Made by a program: the position numbers and the translations under genes
Source: an uncultured Collinsella sp.
GTDB taxonomy: Bacteria > Actinomycetota > Coriobacteriia > Coriobacteriales > Coriobacteriaceae
Direction of reading: 5' to 3'
DNA: 42,955 nucleotides
NCBI GenBank assembly: GCA_900551015.1
Contig: URUI01000006.1
Coordinates: forward strand, 1 to 42,955
Notes under the pieces: model-generated
Database searches by the model: none
What the model was told of the DNA's origin: nothing
The model's input: only the letters and a program-made list of their open reading frames with translations
Shown: in pieces, positions 1 through 7,207 of the stretch
Position numbering within the stretch: position 1 is the stretch's first letter
Layout: each line of letters begins with the position of its first letter

Positions 1-357
1 GGATGCGACACTGAATGTGTCCATCCTCGCAGTATCCGGTTCTCAAGGTGCACGCCTGGCGGCTGGTCCGGTCCGACCGGGCCGCGCGGCAAGGAGATAT
101 ATTGCCAGACCGGAGGGGCGCCGTTGGCGGGAATCGCGCACTCCATATTTTGTTCACAAATGAATAGGTCCCTCAGTCGCATCACTGAGGTTAAAACTGA
201 AGCATTGGCTTCTGATATTGGCGATGACCAGCTGGTTTATAGGTGTTAAGGCATCGGTCATCTCTGGAGCGCCACTTTACTCCAAAAGCATCAGCTATTT
301 GTTTCCCGTCGGTAAAAGGCAGGTTTTGTTCGCCAAGCGTTCTTATATATAGAGAAG

Positions 358-426
358 TTCGGGTTCGAACCCGTGGCGCGGCAACAAAAAAGCGACCAGT
401 CGGAGCCGATCGCTTTCTATTCTATG
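358..426 (-). repeat. Degenerate copy of the tRNA-Lys downstream module
   Basis: This 69-base stretch matches 1641-1710, the DNA immediately downstream of tRNA-Lys, in the same orientation. Both share a T-arm-like palindrome (TTCGGGTTCGAACCCG), the string GCGGCAACAAAAAAGCG, a terminator stem and CTATG at the end. At 1711 the intact tRNA follows; here the tRNA is absent and unrelated sequence follows. It may be the remnant of a second tRNA unit or one arm of an insertion carrying the traX-like gene. Confidence 0.6.
386..416 (-). terminator. Rho-independent terminator for the traX-side transcript
   Basis: On the minus strand AGCGATC pairs with GGTCGCT around a GGCTCCGACT loop and is followed by TTTTTTG. 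It lies 16 bases beyond the stop of the truncated reading frame at 432-695 and would end transcription coming from the traX-like gene. Confidence 0.65.
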
Positions 427-431
427 CTGGA

Positions 432-695
432 TCATCCAGAGGGCGCTTCCGAACTCATTTTCTCGCTGCCATTCATGCTTTCGAAGCATCGTTCGACCTC
501 CACAGCCTCATGTTTTGAGGATCTGCCGTGTTTATCACTGTTATTAATGAGTGTGTGGAAGTGATCCTCATACAGATACGTGCGATCCGCCAGAGAACTG
601 AGAAGCATCTCTCTGCAGCTCTCGTTGCCTATCCTCGCATCTCTCAGGTCTTCCGGAAATTCACAAGCAGTCTTAGGGTCAATTTGTTTCCGTTT
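432..695 (-). pseudogene. Possible 3' remnant of an unknown gene
   Basis: A minus-strand frame is open for 87 codons from just after a TGA at 696-698 to a TGA at 432-434. It has no ATG near its upstream end. The first Met, at 606-608, would leave only 58 residues (MLLSSLADRTYLYEDHF at its start). The composition (charged, His/Glu/Ser-rich, hydrophilic) looks like protein rather than random translation, and it follows the traX-like gene directly on the same strand. I do not recognise a family. It is best read as a truncated gene, or possibly a very small one. Confidence 0.3.
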
Positions 696-717
696 TCAGA
701 GACTTGTTTGAGAGTTT

Positions 718-1515
718 TTAAAGACAGTTCAAAACAATAAGTGAGACACCATAAAGCAGAGCAAGATGTGCCGGATAGAAAATGTAGAAGAAATATTTGA
801 GCTTCAGCCCTCGCTTACCATTATAAAGATTGATAAGCAGCAACGAAACGACCGCGGCAGCAACATCAGGATTAAATACATTAGCTGTAGCAAACTCAAA
901 TCCGCCGCCAACTATATGGCATGACGAAAGGAGCACTGCACATACTGCAGCAAAGAACATCTTGGCCTTGCTGTCGTGGAATAAATAGAATGCAGCCACA
1001 AGTATAATGCCATACACACCGCCATCTAGTTTAGTGTATTCAGCTGCCAGTGCTGTCAAAACAATCAGAGCAGTTTCTGCGATGTATCTTTTCCGTTTTG
1101 AAAGACTTTGTATCTTTTCCAGAACAATCAAAAAGACCAAGGAAAGCAGAAGCTCACACATAACATTTTGTTGCCGAAGGTCAAATAGTTGCCCGGTTTG
1201 GACGAAATCGTATATGGGCTCCGCAATGATTGCGAAGACAAGCATATTTCGCAGGTACTTCTTTAAGTCATGAGTATGCAAAAATCCCTCAACTATCAAA
1301 AAGCAAAATAAGGGAAATGCAATTCTGCCAAGAACATGAAGCACATCCGAAGCCTCGCTTAGAATCGCCCACTGTTCGTCTGATATCTGACTGTACGATG
1401 CGTGAGTCATGATTCCATTGGTCAGGACGATCCTGCTTACATGATCGAGAACCATCGAAATGGCTGCTATTATCTTTAATGTGCTGCCGCTAATTCCGTA
1501 TCTATTTGTTTTCAT
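718..1515 (-). CDS. TraX-like polytopic membrane protein
   Basis: A 265-residue integral membrane protein of the TraX family (TraX acetylates F-pilin in conjugative plasmids; chromosomal homologues in Firmicutes and Actinomycetota are of uncertain function, probably membrane acyltransferases). Visible traits are the N-terminal pattern GSTLKIIAAISMVLDHVSR with His and Asp inside a membrane segment, then GRIAFPLFCFLIVEGFLHT, typical of the family, and about eight hydrophobic segments ending in KLKYFFYIFYPAHLALLYG. Length is normal for the family. It is not in a conjugation cluster here. It stands alone in a lower-GC strip between two copies of a tRNA-associated repeat, which suggests acquisition by transfer. 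Family assignment is good; substrate unknown. Confidence 0.8.
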   Translation of the reverse strand: MKTNRYGISGSTLKIIAAISMVLDHVSRIVLTNGIMTHASYSQISDEQWAILSEASDVLHVLGRIAFPLFCFLIVEGFLHTHDLKKYLRNMLVFAIIAEPIYDFVQTGQLFDLRQQNVMCELLLSLVFLIVLEKIQSLSKRKRYIAETALIVLTALAAEYTKLDGGVYGIILVAAFYLFHDSKAKMFFAAVCAVLLSSCHIVGGGFEFATANVFNPDVAAAVVSLLLINLYNGKRGLKLKYFFYIFYPAHLALLYGVSLIVLNCL

Positions 1516-1533
1516 TTCGTATTCCTTACTTTG

Positions 1534-1710
1534 GGTGGGCCGTCAGGGGTTCAGCCTGCTCCGCAGGCGGCCGCTGCGGCGCTTCGCGCCTTGCGCGCTG
1601 CGCTGGCAAACGCTCACGCGTTTACTCAGCTCCGCGCTCTTTCGGGTTCGAACCCGCGTCGCGGCAACAAAAAAGCGGCCGGCATCCGCCAGTCGCTTTT
1701 CCATTCTATG
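1534..1710 (-). repeat. Hairpin-rich element with duplicated tRNA-Lys 3' end
   Basis: The 19 bases ggtgggccgtcaggggttc occur at 1534-1552 and again at 1710-1728, where they form the 3' end (CC, discriminator, acceptor strand and part of the T stem) of tRNA-Lys. Between the copies lies a chain of short palindromes: CCTGC-TCC-GCAGG, GGCGC-TTC-GCGCC and AAACGC-TCAC-GCGTTT. A T-arm-like palindrome (CGGGTTCGAACCCG) and the tRNA terminator follow. The tRNA-Gly locus at 16869-17060 has the same order of parts, so this is a repeat family rather than chance. Confidence 0.65.
1669..1700 (-). terminator. Terminator of tRNA-Lys
   Basis: On the minus strand AAAGCG pairs with CGCTTT, with an inner GGC/GCC pairing, followed by a run of six T. 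It begins about nine bases after the encoded CCA of tRNA-Lys. Confidence 0.65.
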
Positions 1711-1784
1711 GTGGGCCGTCAGGGGTTCGAACCCTGGACCTTGGGATTAAAAGTCCCCTGCTCTGCCAGCTGAGCTAACGGCCC
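1709..1784 (-). tRNA. tRNA-Lys (anticodon TTT)
   Basis: The minus strand folds as a complete tRNA: acceptor GGGCCGT pairs with ACGGCCC, followed by discriminator A and an encoded CCA. The D arm has GCTC/GAGC. The anticodon loop CTTTTAA gives TTT (Lys). The T arm CAGGG-TTCGAAC-CCCTG is perfect. The outermost anticodon-stem pair (G27-A43) is mismatched, the only irregularity. A promoter lies just upstream inside the 3' end of the aminopeptidase gene, and a terminator follows. Confidence 0.95.
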
Positions 1785-1793
1785 GTGGGTGGC

Positions 1794-1822
1794 ATTGTAC
1801 CACGGTCTGGGACTATTCCCAA
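1794..1822 (-). promoter_or_regulatory. Promoter of tRNA-Lys
   Basis: Minus-strand -35 TTGGGA (1817-1822) and -10 TACAAT (1794-1799) are separated by exactly 17 bases, about nine bases before the tRNA. The -35 overlaps the end of the aminopeptidase reading frame. Confidence 0.65.
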
Positions 1823-3093
1823 CTCCATTGGCCGTTCTGGAAAATCACAACTTCACGTCCATCAGGCGTAATGCCCGTAATATCGATGTCGTCCGTGCCA
1901 ATCATAAAATCGACGTGCGTGCTCGAGACGTTAACGCCATGCTCCAGGAGCTCTTCCTTGGACATGTCATACCCACCCTCGATGCATTCGGGGAAACCGA
2001 CACCTAGCGCGAGATGGCAGCTAGCGTTCTCGTCATAGAGCGTATCGTAGAACAGTACGCCACTTTCGCGGATCGGCGTGTTCTTGGAGATGAGCGCGAC
2101 CTCTCCCAGGTGAGCAGCGCCCTCGTCAGTATCGATGATGCTTGCGAGCGTTGCCTTGCCCACACGGGCATCGTAGTCCACTACGCGGCCGCCCTCGAAC
2201 TTAATCCAAAAATCGTCGACCTTATTGCCATGGTGGATGAGCGGCATGGCCGAGTACACGATACCGTCGGCGCGCATGCGATCGGGCGAAGTGAAGACTT
2301 CCTCGGTGGGAATGTTGGGGAAGAAGGGGTGCCCTTCGGGCGTCTTGCCCTTGCCGCCGGCCCACTCGTGACCTTTCGTCATGCCAATCGTCAGATCGGT
2401 TCCATTTGCCGCGGCGTAATGCAGGTAGTCGAAACGATTGTCGTTCAGAAAACGCAGGTTCTTTTCGAATGCGGCGTCATGGAGTTCCCAGTCGCTCTCT
2501 GGGTCCTGGCCATCGGCGCGCGCGGTGTGCAGAATCGCATTCCACAGCTTATAGATTGCAACCTCATCGGCGTCTCCCGGGAACACCTCGTGCGCCCAAG
2601 CCACGACCGGAGCGCCGGCGATGCACCACGGATTGATGTTGTAATCCAGTCCACGGCGGAAAACTTTGCATTGCGTATTCCTCGCCTTGGATGCCGCGGC
2701 CGGCTTGGCTGGATCGATGCCCTTGAGGGCCGCAGGATCCGCCCCCTCGATAAAGACAAAGCAGGCACCATCCTGGGCCAGGGAATCCAGCTGCATGCGC
2801 TTCCACTCGGGCGTCTGCTCAAAATAGCTTTTATCGACATGCTCGTACGTGAGCCTCGTCACGGCATCATCGGCCCAAATGACCGTCACGTGGCCAGCGC
2901 CGGCGGCATAAGCCTCCGCGACCACCACGCGGGCAAAAGGCGCGCACTCGACCGGAGACTGAACGACAACCTCCTGGCCGGGCTTGACGTTTACGCCCTT
3001 GCGGACAACCAGACGCGCATAGTTTTTAATCTTGGGCTCCAGGGCCTTCATGCCCTCCAGAGCTTCTTCGACCGTCAGGGCAGCTCGAATCAT
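1813..3093 (-). CDS. M29-family metallo-aminopeptidase
   Basis: An aminopeptidase of the M29 (thermophilic AmpS/PepS/AmpT) family, a cytoplasmic two-metal exopeptidase removing N-terminal residues from peptides. The C-terminal catalytic half shows HLGEVALIS (Glu ligand near 331), the SCHLALG His near 360 and THVDFMIGTDD (His near 393, Asp near 395), matching the ligands known for the family. The N-terminal half has GVNVKPGQEVVVQSP and TDLTIGM, also typical. The chosen ATG (MIRAALTVEEAL) has GGAG six bases upstream; an ATG four codons earlier lacks a good ribosome site. Length of 426 residues is normal for the family (about 400-415). It follows a terminator, so it probably has its own promoter. 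tRNA-Lys lies just downstream. Confidence 0.92.
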   Translation of the reverse strand: MIRAALTVEEALEGMKALEPKIKNYARLVVRKGVNVKPGQEVVVQSPVECAPFARVVVAEAYAAGAGHVTVIWADDAVTRLTYEHVDKSYFEQTPEWKRMQLDSLAQDGACFVFIEGADPAALKGIDPAKPAAASKARNTQCKVFRRGLDYNINPWCIAGAPVVAWAHEVFPGDADEVAIYKLWNAILHTARADGQDPESDWELHDAAFEKNLRFLNDNRFDYLHYAAANGTDLTIGMTKGHEWAGGKGKTPEGHPFFPNIPTEEVFTSPDRMRADGIVYSAMPLIHHGNKVDDFWIKFEGGRVVDYDARVGKATLASIIDTDEGAAHLGEVALISKNTPIRESGVLFYDTLYDENASCHLALGVGFPECIEGGYDMSKEELLEHGVNVSSTHVDFMIGTDDIDITGITPDGREVVIFQNGQWSWE

Positions 3094-3121
3094 GTGCCAC
3101 TCCATCTATCTATAGAACAGT

Positions 3122-3149
3122 AAAAAGCGCGCCGCAAAAACGACGCGCC
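3122..3149 (-). terminator. Terminator after the purC/membrane-protein pair
   Basis: The minus strand forms GCGCGTCG-TTTTTG-CGGCGCGC (8 bp with one G-T pair) followed by TTTTT. It lies 33 bases past the stop of the gene at 3182-3757. Confidence 0.75.
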
Positions 3150-3181
3150 TTATATCTTAGCGATAAGTATGCATGCAAACG

Positions 3182-3757
3182 CTATTTCTTCTTGGAGTCC
3201 TTTTTGTCCTCCTCGGCAGCCGCGCGCTCAATAAGAGCGTTGAGCTTGTTCTCGGACATGCCCTCGGCCTGCGTGCGGTACATGTTGCGCAGGGGACGAA
3301 TACGAACGAAGTCGTAGATAAAGTCACCCAAAATGACGACGTAGGACAAAACGATGCCGACCATCTGGACAGGGCTGGACACCATGCCAGCGGGAGCGAA
3401 GAAGAGCGAAGCCCAAATTGCCACGACGAGTACCATGCCGATAGTAAGCACGGCCCACCAGATACGACGGCGCTTGGTGTAGTCCTCATCCTGCTTGAGA
3501 AGGATATTCGACACCGTGTAGATGCGGTCCTCCTTGGCGCGCTGCTTAGCCTTGCGGGCGCGCTTCTCCTCTTTAGAGAGGCCCTCGAGGTTCTCGCCCT
3601 TCTCGAGCTCTTTGCGGCGTGCCTTAGACGAAACCGGCACGACGCGGACGGAGCTCGCTGCCTGACGGGCAGGCTTAGCAGATGCGGCGGACTTGCGCGC
3701 AACCCCGGTAACCTCGTGGGATTGCGTGCGCTTGTTCGTGGCGCTACGGGTACTCAC
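3182..3757 (-). CDS. Small membrane protein with basic tail, function unknown
   Basis: A 191-residue protein I cannot name with certainty. Residues 1-95 are hydrophilic and very rich in Lys/Arg/Ala (for example SKEEKRARKAKQRAKEDR), consistent with a cytoplasmic, possibly nucleic-acid- or ribosome-contacting tail. Two hydrophobic segments follow (about 99-120, IWWAVLTIGMVLVVAIW; about 128-148, VQMVGIVLSYVVILGDFI), then a short charged C terminus ending in KKDSKKK. The layout is reminiscent of actinobacterial DUF3043-type proteins, but the match is not firm. It starts immediately after the purC stop with no gap, so it is almost certainly co-transcribed with purC; a role in purine synthesis does not follow from that. 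Confidence 0.8.
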   Translation of the reverse strand: MSTRSATNKRTQSHEVTGVARKSAASAKPARQAASSVRVVPVSSKARRKELEKGENLEGLSKEEKRARKAKQRAKEDRIYTVSNILLKQDEDYTKRRRIWWAVLTIGMVLVVAIWASLFFAPAGMVSSPVQMVGIVLSYVVILGDFIYDFVRIRPLRNMYRTQAEGMSENKLNALIERAAAEEDKKDSKKK

Positions 3758-4645
3758 TTATGCGTTCTCCTTCATGCTTGTGAACTGGGAGCCCGTGATG
3801 ATCTGGAAGGCCTCGCGATAGCGCTCGGACGTGCCATCGATGACCTCGGCGGGCAGGTGCGGGGTCTCCCCCGTCATATCCCAGTTGGCCTTGAGCCAAT
3901 TGCGGACGAATTGTTTGTCGTAGCTGGGCTGGATCTTGCCCTCCTCGTAGCTGGCAGCAGGCCAGAAACGGCTGGAGTCGGGCGTGAGGCACTCGTCGAT
4001 CAGCGTGACCTTGCCATCGATGACACCAAACTCGAACTTGGTGTCGGCAATGATGATGCCACGGGTCGCTGCATACTCGGCGGCAGCCTTGTAGATCTTG
4101 AGGGAAAGGTCACGAATCTGCGTGGCGATATCCTCGCCCACGATCTCGCAGCAACGCTCGAACGAGATGTTCTCGTCGTGGTCACCAATCTCGGCCTTCG
4201 TGGACGGCGTGAACAGCGGCTCGGGAAGCTTGGAAGCCTCGGTCAGGCCCTCAGGCAGCTGGATGCCGCAGACGGTGCCGTTCTCGTCGTAGGTCTTCTT
4301 GCCCGAACCGGTCAGATAGCCGCGGACGATGCACTCGATAGGAATCGTTTGGGCCTTTTTAACCAGCATGGCGCGGCCAGCGAGGTAGTCACGATACTCA
4401 GCAAACTCCTCGGGGAAATCCGCCGGGTCGATGGAAACGAGATGGTTGGGGACGATGTCGGCAAACTTATCAAACCAGAATGCCGAGATGCGATTGAGCA
4501 CCTCTCCCTTAAACGGAATCTCGTCGGGAAGAATGAAGTCGAACGCAGAAATGCGGTCGGTGGCGACCATCAGCAGGTTTTCACCGGCATCGTAGATATC
4601 ACGAACCTTGCCACGGGAATCCGGACGACGCTCCATCGTTGTCAC
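3758..4645 (-). CDS. purC: SAICAR synthetase (phosphoribosylaminoimidazole-succinocarboxamide synthase)
   Basis: PurC joins aspartate to CAIR using ATP to form SAICAR in de novo purine synthesis. Family marks are SRGKVRDIYD near the N terminus, VATDRISAFDF, IPIECIVRGYLTGSG (signature), IADTKFEFG and LIDECLTPDSSRFW. Length is about 295 residues, like other PurC proteins of the longer class. The start is chosen at a GTG (4643-4645) with AAGGAG eight bases upstream; a GTG three codons earlier overlaps that ribosome site and is unlikely. The small membrane protein follows without a gap. purB, the next enzyme but one of the pathway's succinyl chemistry, lies 11 kb away at 15422, so the purine genes are scattered. 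Confidence 0.97.
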   Translation of the reverse strand: MTTMERRPDSRGKVRDIYDAGENLLMVATDRISAFDFILPDEIPFKGEVLNRISAFWFDKFADIVPNHLVSIDPADFPEEFAEYRDYLAGRAMLVKKAQTIPIECIVRGYLTGSGKKTYDENGTVCGIQLPEGLTEASKLPEPLFTPSTKAEIGDHDENISFERCCEIVGEDIATQIRDLSLKIYKAAAEYAATRGIIIADTKFEFGVIDGKVTLIDECLTPDSSRFWPAASYEEGKIQPSYDKQFVRNWLKANWDMTGETPHLPAEVIDGTSERYREAFQIITGSQFTSMKENA

Positions 4646-4754
4646 GTGAGTCACTCCTTACCAAAATACGACAGTAATGCGGGTTCTTTCCCGCACGTTT
4701 TCGCAAACTCGGAGCGGCAGGGACGCGGCCCCTCCTTCACCGAATAGCGAAAAG

Positions 4755-6320
4755 CTAGTGCTCCATTGTAGTAGATGCCGCGTCCGCCGTGTGCTCGCGA
4801 GGCAGATGAATCGTAAAAGTCGTACCCTTTCCAAGCTCCGACTCCACGGAAATGTAGCCATGATGTCGCTCGACGATCTGTTTAGTCACGGCGAGGCCCA
4901 CGCCCAGACCGCCCGCCTCACGGGCACGGCTGGCATCGGCGCGCCAAAAACGGCCGAAGATGCGCGACAAGTCATCCTTGGCAATACCGATGCCGGTATC
5001 AGAAACGGCGACGCTGACGTGTTTGCGGTCACTGAGCACCGACACCACGACCCAACCGCCCTCGGGGGTATAGCGCATGGCGTTGCTCATGAGATTGATG
5101 ACGCATTGTGTGATCATGTCGGGATCGGCTTCGACGACATCGTCGTGACCTTGGGTCTCGTCAGCAAAGCGCAAGCGCAGATCGCGGTCGACAAACAGGC
5201 GCTCCTGGGCATTGACGATGGAACGCACGAAAGGAACCATGTCCACCGGCTCAAGGTTGAGCGGAGCCGTGCTGTTTTCCATGCGCGACAGGTCGAGCAT
5301 CTGCTGCACCAGACGAGCCAGGCGACGCGTCTCGGAAGCAACAGTCTCCAAGTGCTCATCGTCGGTAGGATATACGCCATCCTGCATGGCCTCGACCGTT
5401 GCGAGCATGGCCATAAGCGGAGTACGAAGTTCGTGAGCCACGTCCGAGGTCAAACGTTTCTCGTGTTTCATATCCTTCTCGAGCGAAGTGGCCATCTCAT
5501 CGAAGGTCTCACCCAGCTGATCGATTTCGTCATCGCCGCGCAAGCCCGTGCGAGCTGATAGATCACCATCGCGAATTTGCTTGGCCGTGCTGGTAATACG
5601 ATGAATCGGCTTGGTGAGCATGCGCGACATGAGCGATCCGATAACGACCGAGATGCAGACGGCAACAACCGCAGCAAGGGCCATGGCGTTAAAGGTCTTC
5701 TCTCTAAACGCAGAATCTGCCTTGGTGAGCAGTGCGTCGGACCCGATCGCCCATAGCTTTACCTGTCCGACATGCTCGCCGGAAGACGTTATGATTTCGA
5801 CGTTGGCAACGCTATCGGAGTCGGTGGGAGCCGACGAGACCGGGCTATGCGAGGCCTTTTTACCGCTTGCGCTGCTCGACGTCGATTCGCTCTCGCGCAC
5901 ATCGGCGGTCGCACTTGCCGAAGGCCATGAGTCGTCATAGACGACAACGCCCTTTTTGTTGACGACCTGCATGCCCAAATCGTCGGACACCAAACTCGAT
6001 GTCGCGACCGTGCGCAGCTCGCCAGCCGTCCAATTGCCGTTTTCCTCATACGACGTCGCAAGCTTTTCGGCGGCAGAATTGGCGATCTCAACGATATTGG
6101 AACGCGTGTAATCCGAAAAGACGGTGCCCCACACAACGGAGACAACGCCCACCAGCACCAATACCGTCATGAGCGACGTCAGGGCAAAAGCCAAGGCCAT
6201 ACGCGAGGGATAGCTCATCGTTGGCCGTGAATCGGAACGAGGCGTGTTCCAACTTGCTTTGGAACCCGCCTCGTTCTCCTGCTTGTGCTTTTGTCCGATT
6301 TCAAAGCGCGCAGGTGTCAT
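4755..6320 (-). CDS. Two-component sensor histidine kinase
   Basis: A membrane-bound sensor kinase of 521 residues. Order of parts: cytoplasmic N-tail, membrane segment about 41-66, extracellular sensor region about 67-207 with a Ser/Ala-rich low-complexity stretch (about 134-170), membrane segment about 211-231, HAMP about 232-284, HisKA with DVAHELRTPL (phospho-His near 296), and HATPase_c with N box SNAMRYTPEGG, G1 DTGIGI and G2 GGLGVGLAV. All catalytic motifs are intact. It starts 11 bases after the response regulator stop, so the pair is one operon. The long N-terminal tail before the first membrane segment is unusual; a shorter start at Met35 is possible, but the ATG at 6318-6320 has AGGG upstream. 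The stimulus cannot be read from the sequence. Confidence 0.95.
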   Translation of the reverse strand: MTPARFEIGQKHKQENEAGSKASWNTPRSDSRPTMSYPSRMALAFALTSLMTVLVLVGVVSVVWGTVFSDYTRSNIVEIANSAAEKLATSYEENGNWTAGELRTVATSSLVSDDLGMQVVNKKGVVVYDDSWPSASATADVRESESTSSSASGKKASHSPVSSAPTDSDSVANVEIITSSGEHVGQVKLWAIGSDALLTKADSAFREKTFNAMALAAVVAVCISVVIGSLMSRMLTKPIHRITSTAKQIRDGDLSARTGLRGDDEIDQLGETFDEMATSLEKDMKHEKRLTSDVAHELRTPLMAMLATVEAMQDGVYPTDDEHLETVASETRRLARLVQQMLDLSRMENSTAPLNLEPVDMVPFVRSIVNAQERLFVDRDLRLRFADETQGHDDVVEADPDMITQCVINLMSNAMRYTPEGGWVVVSVLSDRKHVSVAVSDTGIGIAKDDLSRIFGRFWRADASRAREAGGLGVGLAVTKQIVERHHGYISVESELGKGTTFTIHLPREHTADAASTTMEH

Positions 6321-6331
6321 ATGTGATTTCC

Positions 6332-7054
6332 CTATTTCTCGTCCGACTTATCGGTCTTGGCCGGGGCCTCAAAACGATAGCCGACGCCGTGGACGGTGTA
6401 GAGCCACTTGGGCTTCTTGGGATCATCGCCCAGCTTGGCGCGAAGGTTCTTCACGTGGCTGTCGATGGTGCGCTCATAGCCCTCAAAGTCGTAGCCGAGC
6501 ACCTTCTCAACCAGCTCCATACGGTTGTAGACACGACCGGGATGACGAGCAAGCGTGGTGAGCAGCTTGAACTCGGAAGCCGTCAGATCGACTTCCTTAC
6601 CCTCGACCAAGATCTTGTGGCCCGAGATATCGATGACCAGATCGCCAAAGTCGAGCACCTCAACGGCAGGCTCGTCGGCCTGGTGGGCACGACGGAACAG
6701 CGCGCGAACGCGGGCGACGAGCTCGCGCGGCGAGAACGGCTTGATCAGGTAGTCGTCGGCACCAAGTTCGAGGCCGATAATGCGGTCCTCGATCTCGCCC
6801 TTGGCGGTAAGCATGATAATGGGCACATCCGAGGTATCGCGGATAGTGCGGCAAACGCGCTCGCCGGGAATCTTGGGGAGCATAAGGTCGAGCACAACCA
6901 GGTCGAACTGGTGCTTCTCGAACTCCTCGATCGCGGACTGGCCGTCGCCGACGCCAACAACCCAGTAGCCCTCGCGCTCGAGATAGGCAGCGACGGCGTC
7001 ACGGATTGCCTTTTCGTCCTCGACCAGCAGAATCTTTTTTGCATCTGAAGCCAT
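6332..7054 (-). CDS. OmpR/PhoB-family response regulator
   Basis: DNA-binding partner of the kinase at 4755. The receiver domain (about 7-120) has the acid pocket VEDE (12-14), phospho-acceptor Asp near 56 in VVLDLMLPK, MLTAKG with the conserved Thr, and Lys near 105 in YLIKPFSP. The winged-helix domain (about 135-232) has LTASEFKLLTTLARHPGRVYNRMEL and ends with VKNLRAKLG and YTVHGVGYRFE, standard for the OmpR family. The ATG at 7052-7054 is preferred because AGGGGGG lies eight bases upstream; the longer frame would begin at a TTG without a ribosome site. It is first in the two-gene operon. Confidence 0.96.
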   Translation of the reverse strand: MASDAKKILLVEDEKAIRDAVAAYLEREGYWVVGVGDGQSAIEEFEKHQFDLVVLDLMLPKIPGERVCRTIRDTSDVPIIMLTAKGEIEDRIIGLELGADDYLIKPFSPRELVARVRALFRRAHQADEPAVEVLDFGDLVIDISGHKILVEGKEVDLTASEFKLLTTLARHPGRVYNRMELVEKVLGYDFEGYERTIDSHVKNLRAKLGDDPKKPKWLYTVHGVGYRFEAPAKTDKSDEK

Positions 7055-7109
7055 AACACGGCCCCCCTGTCTCAATTAGCTAAGAACAAGCCCATTTTAA
7101 CGCACCTGA

Positions 7110-7147
7110 GCCCGCCGGATGCCGCTATGACGCGGCAGCTCGGCGGG
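7110..7147. repeat. Long GC-rich inverted repeat between two operons
   Basis: GCCCGCC and TGCCGC pair with GCGGCA and GGCGGGC around a small loop, giving a long interrupted stem. No T run follows on either strand, so it is not a normal intrinsic terminator. It lies between the Tat lipoprotein stop (minus strand) and the response regulator start. It could be a transcript-protecting or Rho-linked structure. Confidence 0.6.
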
Positions 7148-7207
7148 CGGTACTCACAATTACAACGCGTTTATTCCCCTGTTGGCGCCTTTTTAACCCC
7201 TCTAAGC

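Larger units (their letters stand above)
1..431. other. Left-edge stretch without a recognisable gene
   Basis: No convincing gene is visible here. A plus-strand frame is open from base 1 to a stop at 247-249, but its translation is Cys/Arg/Pro-rich and resembles no family I know. Several small hairpins are present: bases 1-26 fold (GGATG with CATCC, ACAC with GTGT) and 173-191 fold (CCTCAGT with ACTGAGG). The right end holds the T-arm-like repeat copy and a minus-strand terminator, listed separately. Base composition is lower in GC than the core genes, in keeping with accessory DNA. The left limit is the window edge, so a truncated feature cannot be excluded. Confidence 0.4.

Noticed and set aside
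1..146. Minus-strand frame starting ATG at 144-146 and running off the window
   Set aside because: No ribosome site, Pro/Gly-rich composition without family resemblance; too short to judge.
1..249. Plus-strand frame open from the window edge containing GPTGPRG
   Set aside because: The collagen-like string is only two triplets long and the rest is unlike any surface protein; no support for a gene.
1551..1640. CRISPR array or REP array
   Set aside because: The palindromes differ from one another and there are no equal-length spacers.
3173..4747. 524-codon plus-strand frame
   Set aside because: Antisense of purC and its neighbour; no ribosome site and composition typical of antisense translation.
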